Origin: Ensifer sp. LCM 4579
GTDB lineage: Bacteria > Pseudomonadota > Alphaproteobacteria > Rhizobiales > Rhizobiaceae
Assembly (NCBI RefSeq): GCF_001854885.1
Contig: NZ_MDDV01000013.1
Coordinates: 392,627 to 456,626 of the forward strand
Reading direction: 5' to 3'
DNA: 64,000 bases
The translations under genes were made by a program, and so were the position numbers. Positions 44,131 through 53,263 of this stretch are shown piece by piece. Under the pieces are notes generated by a model. That model made no database searches and was not told the DNA's origin. It saw only the letters and a list, made by a program, of their open reading frames with translations. The stretch's first letter is position 1. Each line of letters starts with the position of its first letter.

Positions 44131-44897
44131 CCGGGCATTCCGCTTGGCAGGCGCTGATCGACCGGCTCGACCATTTGCAGGACGCCGGGCAAAGTGTCGA
44201 TTTCTGGCTGCGCGACGACGACGCGGTCGAACCGACCGCGGCGCTTCACCGTTTGCTCGATCTGACGGAGCGTTTCTCCGTGCCGGCGACCTTGGCCGTC
44301 ATCCCGGCCTATACCGACGAACGCCTCGCGCGCTGCGTCGCCGGACGCCGCGGCATCAGCGTTGCGGTTCACGGCTGGTCGCACGAAAATCACGCCTCGG
44401 CGGGAGAAAAGCGGCAGGAACTCGGAGCGCACCGGCCGAGCGGCGCGATCGTCGCGGAATTGAGCACCGGATATGCGCGTCTGCGCATGCTCTTTCCCAC
44501 GGCCTTCGTGCCGCTGCTCGTCCCGCCGTGGAACCGCATCGATGCCGGGGTAATCGCCGAACTCGCCAATATCGGTTTCCGGGCGCTCTCGGTCTTCGGA
44601 CCGGAGGCCAGCGGCAAAGCCGCCGCCACTCGCCGGCCGGGGCTCGCTGTCATCAATACGCATGTGGACGTGATGGATTGGCGGGGGACACGCGGCGGCC
44701 GCGATCACGCGAAGCTCGTCCAGGAAATCCTCCGGCGGCTCGACGAGGCAAGTAATGGCGAGGGAACCGTCGGGATCCTCGCCCACCATCTGGTTCACGA
44801 CGAGAGCGTATGGGCATTTCTGTCGAAACTCTTCGAAATCACCGCGTCACACCCCGCCTGCCGGTGGCGCAGCGTCGCCGATCTCATAGGTCGATGA
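44127..44897 (+). CDS. NodB-type polysaccharide deacetylase-like protein
   Basis: 256 residues. VDFWLRDDDAVEP supplies the metal/catalytic aspartates and ISVAVHGWSHENHAS the H-x3-H zinc site; the later VPPWNRIDAGVIAEL resembles motif 3. No signal peptide is visible, so it is presumably cytoplasmic and acts on a lipid-linked or nucleotide sugar. Its start overlaps the GT4 stop, so the two act together. Its 3' end overlaps the convergent metallo-hydrolase by 14 bases. Confidence 0.85.
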   Translation: MTGHSAWQALIDRLDHLQDAGQSVDFWLRDDDAVEPTAALHRLLDLTERFSVPATLAVIPAYTDERLARCVAGRRGISVAVHGWSHENHASAGEKRQELGAHRPSGAIVAELSTGYARLRMLFPTAFVPLLVPPWNRIDAGVIAELANIGFRALSVFGPEASGKAAATRRPGLAVINTHVDVMDWRGTRGGRDHAKLVQEILRRLDEASNGEGTVGILAHHLVHDESVWAFLSKLFEITASHPACRWRSVADLIGR

Positions 44898-45714
44898 TCT
44901 GGCGGTCGCGAGCGGCGAATGCTCCGGGGAAGAAGACCTGCACTTCCTGTTCCATCGCGGCAAGCGCCGCATCGGTGCGCGAAGGGTCGTGGTGGAACAT
45001 GGCAAGCCGCGGAATGCCGGCGGCCTTTGCCAGGCGTGAGCCGTGCATACCTGTCGAATGGCCGAAGCCACGATAGGTCTGCATCTCCGATTCCAGATAG
45101 GTGCAGTCGTAGACCATCAGGTCCGCGCCGGCGATGAAATCGAGGAGCGCGGGATCGAGGAGGCCCGGCTCGTGTTCCGTGTCATAGATGAGTGCGACAG
45201 CGCGGCCACCCCAATCGACCCTGTAGCCGACGCAGCCGCCCGGGTGAACGAGGCTCATTGTTCGGACGGAGACATTCTCCCGGGGCGAAAGCGTATCGCC
45301 CGGACGGAAGTCGACGCAGTCGAGGCTGGCCTCGCAAATCCCCGTGCCGACCGGGAACCACGGCGGCCGCATGAACTCGTTAATCATCTCCCGGGTCGAC
45401 ATTTGCCCGTGAAGGTGGCCCGACCAGAAACGCACCGCCGTGCTGCAGCGGTAGATCGGTTTGAAATAGGGCATGCCGATAATATGGTCATAATGGCTGT
45501 GGGTGAAGAAGACATCGAATTTCGATATGCCTTCCCCCATCAGTGCCAGCCCGGCTTCCCGTATGCCGGAACCGGCGTCGAAGATCAGCACCTCGTTGCC
45601 GTAGCGGACTTCGATGCAGGAGGTATTGCCGCCATAGGCCAGGAATTGCTCACCGGAAACCGGCAAACTGCCTCGTACGCCCCAGAACCTCACGCGAAAG
45701 GTTTCTTCCTGCAT
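44884..45714 (-). CDS. MBL-fold metallo-hydrolase
   Basis: 276 residues from ATG 45714 (MQEETFRVRFWGVRGSLPVS). The metallo-beta-lactamase motif is FFTHSHYDHIIGMPYF (HxHxDH), with YDCTYLESE and GHSTGMHGSRLAKAAG as later ligands; RLAMFHHDPSRTD closes the site. It resembles the RNase Z/cyclic-nucleotide-phosphodiesterase-like group annotated in cyclase neighbourhoods. The frame extends 59 codons upstream without support. It is divergent from the DUF3095 cyclase-like gene, so hydrolysis of its product is possible (inference). Confidence 0.88.
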   Translation of the reverse strand: MQEETFRVRFWGVRGSLPVSGEQFLAYGGNTSCIEVRYGNEVLIFDAGSGIREAGLALMGEGISKFDVFFTHSHYDHIIGMPYFKPIYRCSTAVRFWSGHLHGQMSTREMINEFMRPPWFPVGTGICEASLDCVDFRPGDTLSPRENVSVRTMSLVHPGGCVGYRVDWGGRAVALIYDTEHEPGLLDPALLDFIAGADLMVYDCTYLESEMQTYRGFGHSTGMHGSRLAKAAGIPRLAMFHHDPSRTDAALAAMEQEVQVFFPGAFAARDRQIIDL

Positions 45715-45972
45715 TCCAATCCGGCTTTGTCCTGCCCGCTTCGAGCCCCTTGCCTCAGCGTGCTGACTAGACAAGCACACATTATCATGGTCCTGCAAGG
45801 CATTCGCAGCTCGCAGCCGGATTGCATCTCTGGTGCGGCCGATCGAGCACCCTTGAAACTCGGTCCTGGCGCACCAACCTGTTTCATTCATCGGCGGGAT
45901 CGCGATAGATGTTAATCGGGCGCTGATCCGGTAGCGGACCGACTCGCCCGATCGGTTGAGAGGTATGGATCC

Positions 45973-47169
45973 ATGGCTAACGCGGCCGACCTGCGGTTCT
46001 ACGAGAACCTACCGCTTTTCGAGGCGTTCGAAGGCGTTGCCGACGAGGCCAACTACAGGCCCCTGCCAGAAGGCTGGCTGCTTGCCGTCGCCGACATTGT
46101 CAATTCTACCGGCGCGATTGCGGAGGGGAAGTACAAGAGCGTCAATACCGCCGGTGCCAGCGTGATATCAGCGCTCATGAATGCGCTCGACGAGCGAAAC
46201 CTGGCCTTCGTCTTCGGCGGCGACGGGGCGCTTGCCGCCGTACCGGCGGCGATGGCGGTCAAGGCGCGATCGGCGCTCGCGGCGGCCAAGACCTGGGTGG
46301 CGGAGGAACTCGGCCTCGAACTGCGTGCTGCGCTGGTGCCCGTCTCCGACATTCGGGCGCAGGGGCTCGACATGCGCGTAGCCCGCTTCAAGGCGAGCGA
46401 GCAGGTCTCCTACGCCATGTTTTCCGGCGGCGGCGCAAGCTGGGCGGAAGCCGAGATGAAAGCAGGCCGCTACCAGGTCGAGGCGGCGCCGCCCGGCACG
46501 AGACCCGACTTGACCGGCCTCTCCTGCCGCTGGAGCCCGATGGTTTCAAGGCACGGCGCCATCGTCTCGATCATCGCCCTGCCGGGCGAGCGCGGCAGCG
46601 GCCCAGAATTCCAGGCCTTGATCGGCGAGATCGTGGCCTTGGCCGAGGGCGAGGAGCGGGCGGGGCACCCGGTGCCCGAAGACGGCCCGGAGCCGCGTCT
46701 GTCGATCAACGGGGTCACGGTTGAATCGCGCGCCTTGGCTTCGAAAGGCTGGCGGTCGCTCGCCTGGTCATGGATCGCGCTGCAAAGTCTCGTGCTCTTC
46801 CTGTGCTTCCGCCTGGGCCTCAATCTCGGCAAATTCGATGTCGCGCAATACAAGCACGATCTCGCCAGCAATTCCGATTTCCGCAAGTTCGATGACGGCC
46901 TCAAGATGACGATCGACGTCAGCGCCGACCGGCTGCGCCGCATCGAAGAGCGGCTGGAGCGAGGGGTGGACGCAGGCGTTTGCCGGTACGGACTGCATCG
47001 GCAGGACTCGGCACTGATGACCTGCATCGTTCCCACGCCGATGAGCCGCGACCACATGCATTTCATCGACGGTGCCGCCGGCGGCTACGCAATGGCGGCA
47101 AAGAACCTCAAGGTGATCTTTCCGGGACGGTTCCCAAGTGGGGTCGCCGGTTCTTCCGTCATGCCTTGA
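45973..47169 (+). CDS. DUF3095 family, nucleotide-cyclase-fold protein
   Basis: 398 residues. GWLLAVADIVNSTGAIAEGK supplies the first metal aspartate and NLAFVFGGDGALAAVPAAMA the second (GGDG), the typical signature of DUF3095, which shares the class III cyclase fold. The rest (SYAMFSGGGASWAEAEMKAG) is family specific. One possible hydrophobic stretch (IALQSLVLFLCFRLGL, about 270-285) is present. Activity unproven. It overlaps the convergent sugar dehydrogenase gene by 11 bases. Confidence 0.85.
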   Translation: MANAADLRFYENLPLFEAFEGVADEANYRPLPEGWLLAVADIVNSTGAIAEGKYKSVNTAGASVISALMNALDERNLAFVFGGDGALAAVPAAMAVKARSALAAAKTWVAEELGLELRAALVPVSDIRAQGLDMRVARFKASEQVSYAMFSGGGASWAEAEMKAGRYQVEAAPPGTRPDLTGLSCRWSPMVSRHGAIVSIIALPGERGSGPEFQALIGEIVALAEGEERAGHPVPEDGPEPRLSINGVTVESRALASKGWRSLAWSWIALQSLVLFLCFRLGLNLGKFDVAQYKHDLASNSDFRKFDDGLKMTIDVSADRLRRIEERLERGVDAGVCRYGLHRQDSALMTCIVPTPMSRDHMHFIDGAAGGYAMAAKNLKVIFPGRFPSGVAGSSVMP

Positions 47170-48496
47170 GAATGTGCTCCGCCAATAGGCCTCGGCGCGC
47201 AAAGACGTTGCGCGTGTCGATGATCAGCGGCGCCCAGCGGGCGAGGGCGGCATAGTCGACGGCGTCATGGTCCGTCGCGACAAGCACGGCATCGAAACGG
47301 CGGATCGTGTCTTCGTCGAGGGGGACAGACCGGCGTCCCTTCAGCGAAAGATGCTCTCGCGTCGAGGGAATTTCGTCCACATGCGGATCGTGGAAGGAAG
47401 CCTTGCCGCCCCGTTCCTCGATGAGTTCGATCAGCCTCAGCGACGGGCTCTCGCGAATGTCGGGGACGTTCTTCTTATAGGCAAGGCCGATGATGAGCAC
47501 GCTCGAGCGGCTCAGCGCCTTTCCCTGGCGGCGGTCGAGCGCCTCGGCGAGCCGCCCGACCACGTGGCGGGGCATGGCCGAGTTGATCTCGCCTGCGAGT
47601 TCGATGAAGCGGGTCGGCAATTCGTATTCGCGCGACTTCCATGTAAGATAGAACGGATCGATTGGGATGCAGTGCCCGCCGAGTCCTGGGCCGGGATAGA
47701 AAGGCATGTAGCCGAACGGTTTCGTTTTGGCGGCCTCGATCACTTCCCAGATATCGATGCCCATCGCGTCGTAGACGACCTTGAGTTCGTTGACCAGCGC
47801 GATGTTGACCGCACGGAAGATATTCTCCGTCAGCTTCACCGCCTCGGCCGTCGCATTGGATGAGACCGGCACGACCGACGCGACCACGGCGCCATAGAAC
47901 CGCTCCATGAGCGCCGCGGCGAGTGCGCCGTCGCCGGCGACCACCTTGGGGATGCTGGCCGTCTCGAAGGCGCGATTGCCGGGATCTTCGCGCTCCGGCG
48001 AAAAGCCGAGGAAGAAGTCAGCGCCGGATTTCAGTCCCGTCTCCTCGAGAATCGCGCGCACAACGCCATCGGTGGTGCCGGGATAGGTGGTCGACTCAAG
48101 CACGACGAGCTGGCCCTTCCGCAAGGTCTTGGCGATCGCGTGGGACGTGTTTTCCACGAAGGAGAGGTCGGGATCGCGGTGCCTAGTGAGCGGTGTCGGC
48201 ACACAGATCACAATCACGTCGCAGAGGCCGAGGCCGGCGAAATCGGTCGTCGAGCGGAAGCGCCCGGCTGCCGCTTCGCGTCCGAGAGCGTTGTCCGTAA
48301 CTGCCTCGACATAGGAGCGCCCCTCATCGAGCGCGACGATCTTCGAAGGGTCGATGTCGAAGCCGGTTACCGAGAAACCAGAGCGCGCGACGGCAATGGC
48401 GAGCGGCAGGCCGACATAGCCCAATCCGATGACGCCAACATTGGCGGCGTGCGCTGAAATCGATTCGAGGAGCCGGTCGTGATGAGGGGAGGTCAA
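47159..48496 (-). CDS. UDP-sugar 6-dehydrogenase (WbpA/VipA-like nucleotide-sugar dehydrogenase)
   Basis: 445 residues. NVGVIGLGYVGLPLAIAVAR binds NAD; VVLESTTYPGTTDGVV and FSPEREDPGNRAFE are diagnostic of UDP-GlcNAc/GalNAc or UDP-ManNAc dehydrogenases rather than UDP-glucose enzymes. The catalytic cysteine is in PGPGLGGHCIPIDPFYLTW. It makes a uronic acid nucleotide for an envelope polysaccharide, linking this gene to the glycosyltransferases on either side. Confidence 0.93.
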   Translation of the reverse strand: MTSPHHDRLLESISAHAANVGVIGLGYVGLPLAIAVARSGFSVTGFDIDPSKIVALDEGRSYVEAVTDNALGREAAAGRFRSTTDFAGLGLCDVIVICVPTPLTRHRDPDLSFVENTSHAIAKTLRKGQLVVLESTTYPGTTDGVVRAILEETGLKSGADFFLGFSPEREDPGNRAFETASIPKVVAGDGALAAALMERFYGAVVASVVPVSSNATAEAVKLTENIFRAVNIALVNELKVVYDAMGIDIWEVIEAAKTKPFGYMPFYPGPGLGGHCIPIDPFYLTWKSREYELPTRFIELAGEINSAMPRHVVGRLAEALDRRQGKALSRSSVLIIGLAYKKNVPDIRESPSLRLIELIEERGGKASFHDPHVDEIPSTREHLSLKGRRSVPLDEDTIRRFDAVLVATDHDAVDYAALARWAPLIIDTRNVFARRGLLAEHILKA

Positions 48497-48885
48497 GGTA
48501 AGCTTCCAGTGTTCGCAGGCGGTCGATCTGACCAGGGTGCGGCTGCCATTTCGGTTCCATTTTGTTGGCGATAATGCGGCCTCAAGTCAAGCACGGGCCG
48601 TTCCGCTCCGCACAACCCCAGCAATTCGAGGGTGTAAACGCATCCGACGTTTCGTGTAAGAGTCGCTCTGCGATCGAAAATTGCGGAGGTCTCTGGAAAT
48701 CCTGCCCGACCGTGAATATCTGCGGGGAGCAGGCGACAACCGGTCGCCGTACGAGTCTGCCGCAATGCGGCGTGAACTTTTCTATTTCGACGGTGCGAAA
48801 CTTCTGATGCTGCCCCGGGCAGGCGATCCCTTTCGCCGCCCTGCCGTGGCGGGAGCGGACGCCACCGCAACGATGAGGACATGCA
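48497..48885 (+). other. Intergenic gap of 389 bases without a recognised gene
   Basis: Lies between the divergent sugar-dehydrogenase and cyclase genes. Short open frames in it show no recognisable motifs, and I see no convincing promoter pair, repeat or hairpin with a T run. Both promoters presumably lie here. Confidence 0.6.
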
Positions 48886-50235
48886 ATGAGCCAATCCGAT
48901 GGCAATGTTTCCGAAATCCTCTTGGACAAGGTTGCGGATTGGCTCATGCGCACTTCGCTTAGCGACGAAACGCTGGAGACGATCGTGCGCGGCTTCTGCG
49001 AAAGGCTCGCGGCGGCGGGCCTGCCGCTGATGCGCGTCCATCTGTCCTTCTCGATGCTGCACCCGCTTTACGACGCACTCGGCTTTACCTGGTGGCGCGG
49101 CAGGGGCATCGAGGTGACCGGATTGCGCCACGAGGAATTGGCGCGCAATCCGCAGCGCTTCCTGGAGAGCCCCTATTATTACCTGCTCAGCAACAATCTC
49201 GACCATGTGAGACGGCGCATCGACCCGTCTGAACCGTCGGAGTTTCCGATCTTTGACGAGCTGAAGGAACAGGGCGCGACCGACTATATCGCGTTCATGC
49301 AGCCGCTCGGCGCAGAATCCGAGCATGGCATGGTCGGCTCCTGGACGACAGATCGCCACGGCGGCTTCAGCGACGACGTCATCGCGGCCTTGTTGCGGCT
49401 GCAGAACCACTTGGCGATCGCCGCAAAGGTCGCCGTGCTCGGCAAGCTCGCCGACAATATGCTGACGACCTATCTTGGCGCCAATGCCGGACGGCGAGTC
49501 ATGAGCGGACAGGTTCGGCGCGGCGATGGCGAGACGGTTCGCGCGGCTCTCGTGATGGCGGACATGCGAGATTCCACCATGTTGGCGGAGAAGGAGGGGC
49601 GGCAGGCCTATATCGAAACGCTGAATGGCTTCTTCGACGCTATCGCCACGCCCTTCAATCGCAACGGCGGTCAAATCCTGAGTTTTGTCGGCGACGGCTT
49701 CATCGCCGTCTATCCCTGCGGCAGACACCGGGAGCCGTCGGAACTGGCCAGCCGCGAGGCTTTCGCGGCCGTCGGCGCGGCGAGCGCGCGCATGGCCGCC
49801 CTCAATGCCGAGCGGAAAAAACTTGGCCGCGACCCGATCGGCTTTGGCATCGGTCTGCATGTAGGCAATGTCATGTTCGGCAATGTGGGGCTTCGGGACC
49901 GGTTGACCTTTTCGGTCTTCGGCTCCGCGGTGAACGAGGTGCAGCGGCTGCAGAGCCTGACGAAGAAATACGGTCACAGCGTTGTCGCCAGCGAAGCCTT
50001 CGTCAATTACTGCGGGGGCGACTGGCTAACCCTTGGCGAGGAGACCTTGCGCGGCGTGCGCCAGAAGTTCACCGTGCTTTACCCGCGCGATGCTGCCCTT
50101 GCCGCGGTCGTGGACGAGAATGCAGAGCGCACGGTGGAGGATGGACTTTCCGAAGCCGAGCATGTCATGTTGCTCTATCGTAACAAGAAACAGGTGTCGG
50201 GGCCGCGCGGTCTGATCGACAAGATGCTTCAATGA
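48886..50235 (+). CDS. Class III adenylate/guanylate cyclase
   Basis: 449 residues. The C-terminal catalytic domain has D226 in ALVMADMRDST and D270 in FVGDGFIAVYP (metal ions), then VFGSAVNEVQRL with N350 and R354 (transition state). The purine-contacting aspartate of adenylate cyclases is S347 here, so the base specificity is uncertain. The N-terminal ~200 residues are a sensor-like domain also seen in rhizobial cyclases (ITGL-type, residues 20-180). No membrane segment. The stop overlaps the next gene (ATGA). Confidence 0.92.
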   Translation: MSQSDGNVSEILLDKVADWLMRTSLSDETLETIVRGFCERLAAAGLPLMRVHLSFSMLHPLYDALGFTWWRGRGIEVTGLRHEELARNPQRFLESPYYYLLSNNLDHVRRRIDPSEPSEFPIFDELKEQGATDYIAFMQPLGAESEHGMVGSWTTDRHGGFSDDVIAALLRLQNHLAIAAKVAVLGKLADNMLTTYLGANAGRRVMSGQVRRGDGETVRAALVMADMRDSTMLAEKEGRQAYIETLNGFFDAIATPFNRNGGQILSFVGDGFIAVYPCGRHREPSELASREAFAAVGAASARMAALNAERKKLGRDPIGFGIGLHVGNVMFGNVGLRDRLTFSVFGSAVNEVQRLQSLTKKYGHSVVASEAFVNYCGGDWLTLGEETLRGVRQKFTVLYPRDAALAAVVDENAERTVEDGLSEAEHVMLLYRNKKQVSGPRGLIDKMLQ

Positions 50236-50243
50236 GGAGTTCG

Positions 50244-51206
50244 ATGCTTCGCGTCGTTTTGCTGGCTGCCATTTTCATCCTGCCCGGCGTTGCGGGTGCT
50301 CAATCGTCGCAGCCGCCGCCGGCGGAGCGCAAGCTCGTCGATGGCTTCGACGGCAAGGATTTCGCCCCGCAGGGCGGCCTCTATTACCGTGAGAACTTCG
50401 AACAGAGTGCTGGATCGGTCGAGTTCCAAAGCCTCGTCAAAAGAACGGGCACTGGGGGCCTGAAGCTCAGCGTGGTGCCCCATTGCCCGAGTCTGAACGA
50501 CGGGTGCAGCGAGCGGGCGGAAATCTGGGAAAAGACAGAGTTGCGCGTGCCTTACGACGAGGGCGTCTGGTACGGCTTCGCGGTGAAGTTCGACGATCCC
50601 ATCCCGAACGGCGATCACCGCTACCTCATCGCGCAGTGGAAACGCGAGATCGACCCCGGTGCGGACGGCGATTTCAGTCCCTTCCTTGCGCTGCGCATGG
50701 ATCTCGGCAAGCTCTTTGCGACCGTAGAGACGAACTACCTGCCGCCGGTTTCGACCGGGCCCGACAATGTCCCCGCCCGCTGCGGCGCCGGCGAAACGCC
50801 CGTCTGGCTCCGCCCTGACGTTAACCAGATGCGCATACTGGTGGCGACAGACGGCAACTGGGAGCCGGAAGACGGCAGCCTCTTCAATTCCTGCACGACG
50901 GCCGTGACGGTTACCAATCATGGCAACCCGCTGCCACATCCCGACTCCGGCTGGATCGATTTCGCCGTCTACACCAAACCCGGCCCCGACGGTACCGGCC
51001 ACATCGAGCTCTATGCCAATGGTAAGCCGATCGTGACGGTGAAAGGCCATATCGGTCATGCGGACAAGGGACTCGGTGAAAACCAGTATTTCAAATTCGG
51101 TCCCTATCGCGCTGCCGATACCACCGACTGGACCCTCTACTACGACGATTTCCGTCGCTCACCTTTCTGCCCCGACGTGCTGACGAACGGCACTTGCCCC
51201 TTTTAG
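50244..51206 (+). CDS. Secreted polysaccharide lyase-like protein (heparin-lyase-I family fold)
   Basis: 320 residues from ATG 50244, which follows GAGGAG; an ATG at 50232 overlapping the cyclase stop is a second candidate. The signal peptide is MLRVVLLAAIFILPGVAGA, so the protein is exported. The beta-jelly-roll pattern of PF14099 is seen in ERAEIWEKTELRVPYDEGVW and YGFAVKFDDPIPNGDHRYLI, with WTLYYDDFRRSPFC near the end. It should bind or cleave an acidic polysaccharide. Cotranscribed with the cyclase. Confidence 0.82.
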   Translation: MLRVVLLAAIFILPGVAGAQSSQPPPAERKLVDGFDGKDFAPQGGLYYRENFEQSAGSVEFQSLVKRTGTGGLKLSVVPHCPSLNDGCSERAEIWEKTELRVPYDEGVWYGFAVKFDDPIPNGDHRYLIAQWKREIDPGADGDFSPFLALRMDLGKLFATVETNYLPPVSTGPDNVPARCGAGETPVWLRPDVNQMRILVATDGNWEPEDGSLFNSCTTAVTVTNHGNPLPHPDSGWIDFAVYTKPGPDGTGHIELYANGKPIVTVKGHIGHADKGLGENQYFKFGPYRAADTTDWTLYYDDFRRSPFCPDVLTNGTCPF

Positions 51207-51370
51207 GCGAATTCACCCGCCTTCCGGTCTGCTGGACAGCCTGCTGAACCTAGGCTACTGTTTTGGCTTGACAGCCGCCGCGATGTGCGAGTGACGCTGT
51301 AACACTTTGGGGTTGCTTGCATAATTTCGAGCCGAGTTATGCAAGGAGGGGCGCGAGGAAGCGTGTTGCA

Positions 51371-53263
51371 ATGACCTTGAGAGCGGACCTGCTGCGAGTT
51401 GAGGGTCTGCGGATAACGTTTTCCGTTCTTGGCGGCGAAGTGCAGGCCGTCCGGGGGGCCAACTTCAGGATTTTGCCGGGCAAGGTGACCGCGCTCGTCG
51501 GTGAGTCCGGCTCTGGAAAATCGGCCATCAGCCAGGCGATCATGGGCATTCTGCCGAGCGTCGCCAAAGTCAGCGGGCGGGTGCTCTTCAGTGACCCGAA
51601 GGCGGGTGGAAAGCCTGTCGACCTTCTGGCGCTGGAGCCCGATGGACGCGAGATCCACGAGATTCGCGGTGCGCGCATCAGCAAGATCTTTCAGGAGCCG
51701 ATGACGTCGCTGTCGCCGCTCCATACGATCGGAAACCAAATTTCCGAAGTGCTGACGATTCATACGGGTTTGGACAAGGCCGAGCGGCGGCAGCGGACCG
51801 AACAGCTTCTGGGCTATGTTGGATTTGCCGATCCGAAGCGAGCATACGACATGTACCCGTTCGAGCTTTCCGGTGGCATGCGGCAGCGCGCGATGATCGC
51901 GATGGCACTGATCTGTCGGCCGGCGCTGCTGATTGCCGACGAACCGACAACCGCGCTCGATGTCACGGTGCAGGCGCAGATTCTCCAGCTCCTGCGTGAG
52001 CTCCAGGCCAAGATGAACATGGCGATGCTGCTGATCACGCATGATCTCGGCGTCGTCGCCAATATGGCCGATGAGGTCGTGGTGATCTATCACGGGGAAG
52101 TCGTCGAAGCCGGCCCGGTCGAAGCGATCTTTCGCAATCCCCAGCACCCCTATCTCAAGGGGCTGATGGCCGCCGTGCCGCATTTCGACATGAAGCCCGG
52201 CGAACGCTTGAAGGCGCTTCGCGAAGTGCCGGTCCAGGCGGGCACCCTGATCGGCAGCCACCAGGCGAAACGAGCGGCCGGACCGGATGTCCTTGTGTCG
52301 GTGCGCCATCTTTCGAAGACGTTCACGACCCGCAGTTCCGGCTGGTTTGGTGGTGATGACGGTTCGCGTCATCGGGCGGTCGACGATGTTAGCTTCGATA
52401 TTCGCCGCGGCGAATGCCTGGGTCTGGTCGGCGAAAGCGGCTGCGGCAAGACGACGGTCAGCAAGATTTTGATGCGAGCCGTGACACCGGATAGCGGCGC
52501 TGTCGCCTTCGACGACGGTCATGGGCCGGTGGATGTCCTGAAGCTCCAAGGGGCGGAGCTCAAGGCGATGCGCACGAAGATCCAGATGGTCTTCCAGGAT
52601 CCCGTGTCGTCGCTCTCTCCGCGCCTGACGATCAAGAACATCCTGAGCGAACCGCTCGAAATTCACGGCCGGGGTACGCCGCGGTCGCGGGTCGAAACCG
52701 TGCGCTCCCTGCTACAGGCGGTCGGCCTCGATCAGCGTTTCATCAACCGCTACCCGCACAGTTTCTCCGGCGGCCAAAGGCAGCGTATCGGCATTGCGCG
52801 GGCACTGGCTCTCCTGCCGCAGCTTCTGATCTGCGACGAGCCCGTTTCGGCACTCGATGTCTCGGTGCAGGCGCAGATCCTCAACCTCCTGAAGGATCTG
52901 CAGAAGGAGCTCGGCTTGACGATGCTGTTCATCTCGCACAACCTCGCCGTCGTCGACTACATGGCGGACCGCATTGCCGTCATGTGCGCCGGCCGCATCG
53001 TGGAACTGGCGCCGCGCGAGGTGCTGATGGGCAATCCGGTCCACCCCTATACGAAATCGCTGCTGGCGGCCGTGCCCTATCCGGACCTCGACCGCAAGCT
53101 CGACTTCGAGTCGCTCCAGGCGAGCGGCGGTTCGGATCAGCGGCAATGGGGCGCACAATTCGTCGACGGCGGCGAGAGGGATGCGCTGGTTCCCGCCGAT
53201 CTCGGCGGCGGTCATTTCGTGCTCGCCCGGAAATCGGCGGATGCAAGGGAGTTGCGACGGTGA
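51371..53263 (+). CDS. Peptide/oligopeptide-type ABC transporter ATPase with two fused domains
   Basis: 630 residues: two OppD/OppF-like ATPases in one chain. Domain 1 has [34 protein letters not shown] and LLIADEPTTALDVTVQAQIL; domain 2 has GESGCGKTTVSKIL, FSGGQRQRIGIARALALLPQ and LLICDEPVSALDVSVQAQIL. Both end in the oligopeptide-type HPYLK/HPYTKSLLAAVP motif. No D/E/H change is visible in either. It is the first gene of a four-gene importer, ending GTGA with the binding-protein gene. Confidence 0.93.
   Translation: MTLRADLLRVEGLRITFSVLGGEVQAVRGANFRILPGKVTALVGESGSGKSAISQAIMGILPSVAKVSGRVLFSDPKAGGKPVDLLALEPDGREIHEIRGARISKIFQEPMTSLSPLHTIGNQISEVLTIHTGLDKAERRQRTEQLLGYVGFADPKRAYDMYPFELSGGMRQRAMIAMALICRPALLIADEPTTALDVTVQAQILQLLRELQAKMNMAMLLITHDLGVVANMADEVVVIYHGEVVEAGPVEAIFRNPQHPYLKGLMAAVPHFDMKPGERLKALREVPVQAGTLIGSHQAKRAAGPDVLVSVRHLSKTFTTRSSGWFGGDDGSRHRAVDDVSFDIRRGECLGLVGESGCGKTTVSKILMRAVTPDSGAVAFDDGHGPVDVLKLQGAELKAMRTKIQMVFQDPVSSLSPRLTIKNILSEPLEIHGRGTPRSRVETVRSLLQAVGLDQRFINRYPHSFSGGQRQRIGIARALALLPQLLICDEPVSALDVSVQAQILNLLKDLQKELGLTMLFISHNLAVVDYMADRIAVMCAGRIVELAPREVLMGNPVHPYTKSLLAAVPYPDLDRKLDFESLQASGGSDQRQWGAQFVDGGERDALVPADLGGGHFVLARKSADARELRR

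Noticed and set aside
48493-49977. Minus-strand frame of 494 codons across the cyclase gene.
   Set aside because: The plus-strand class III cyclase has both metal aspartates and transition-state residues; the antisense frame has no recognisable domain.
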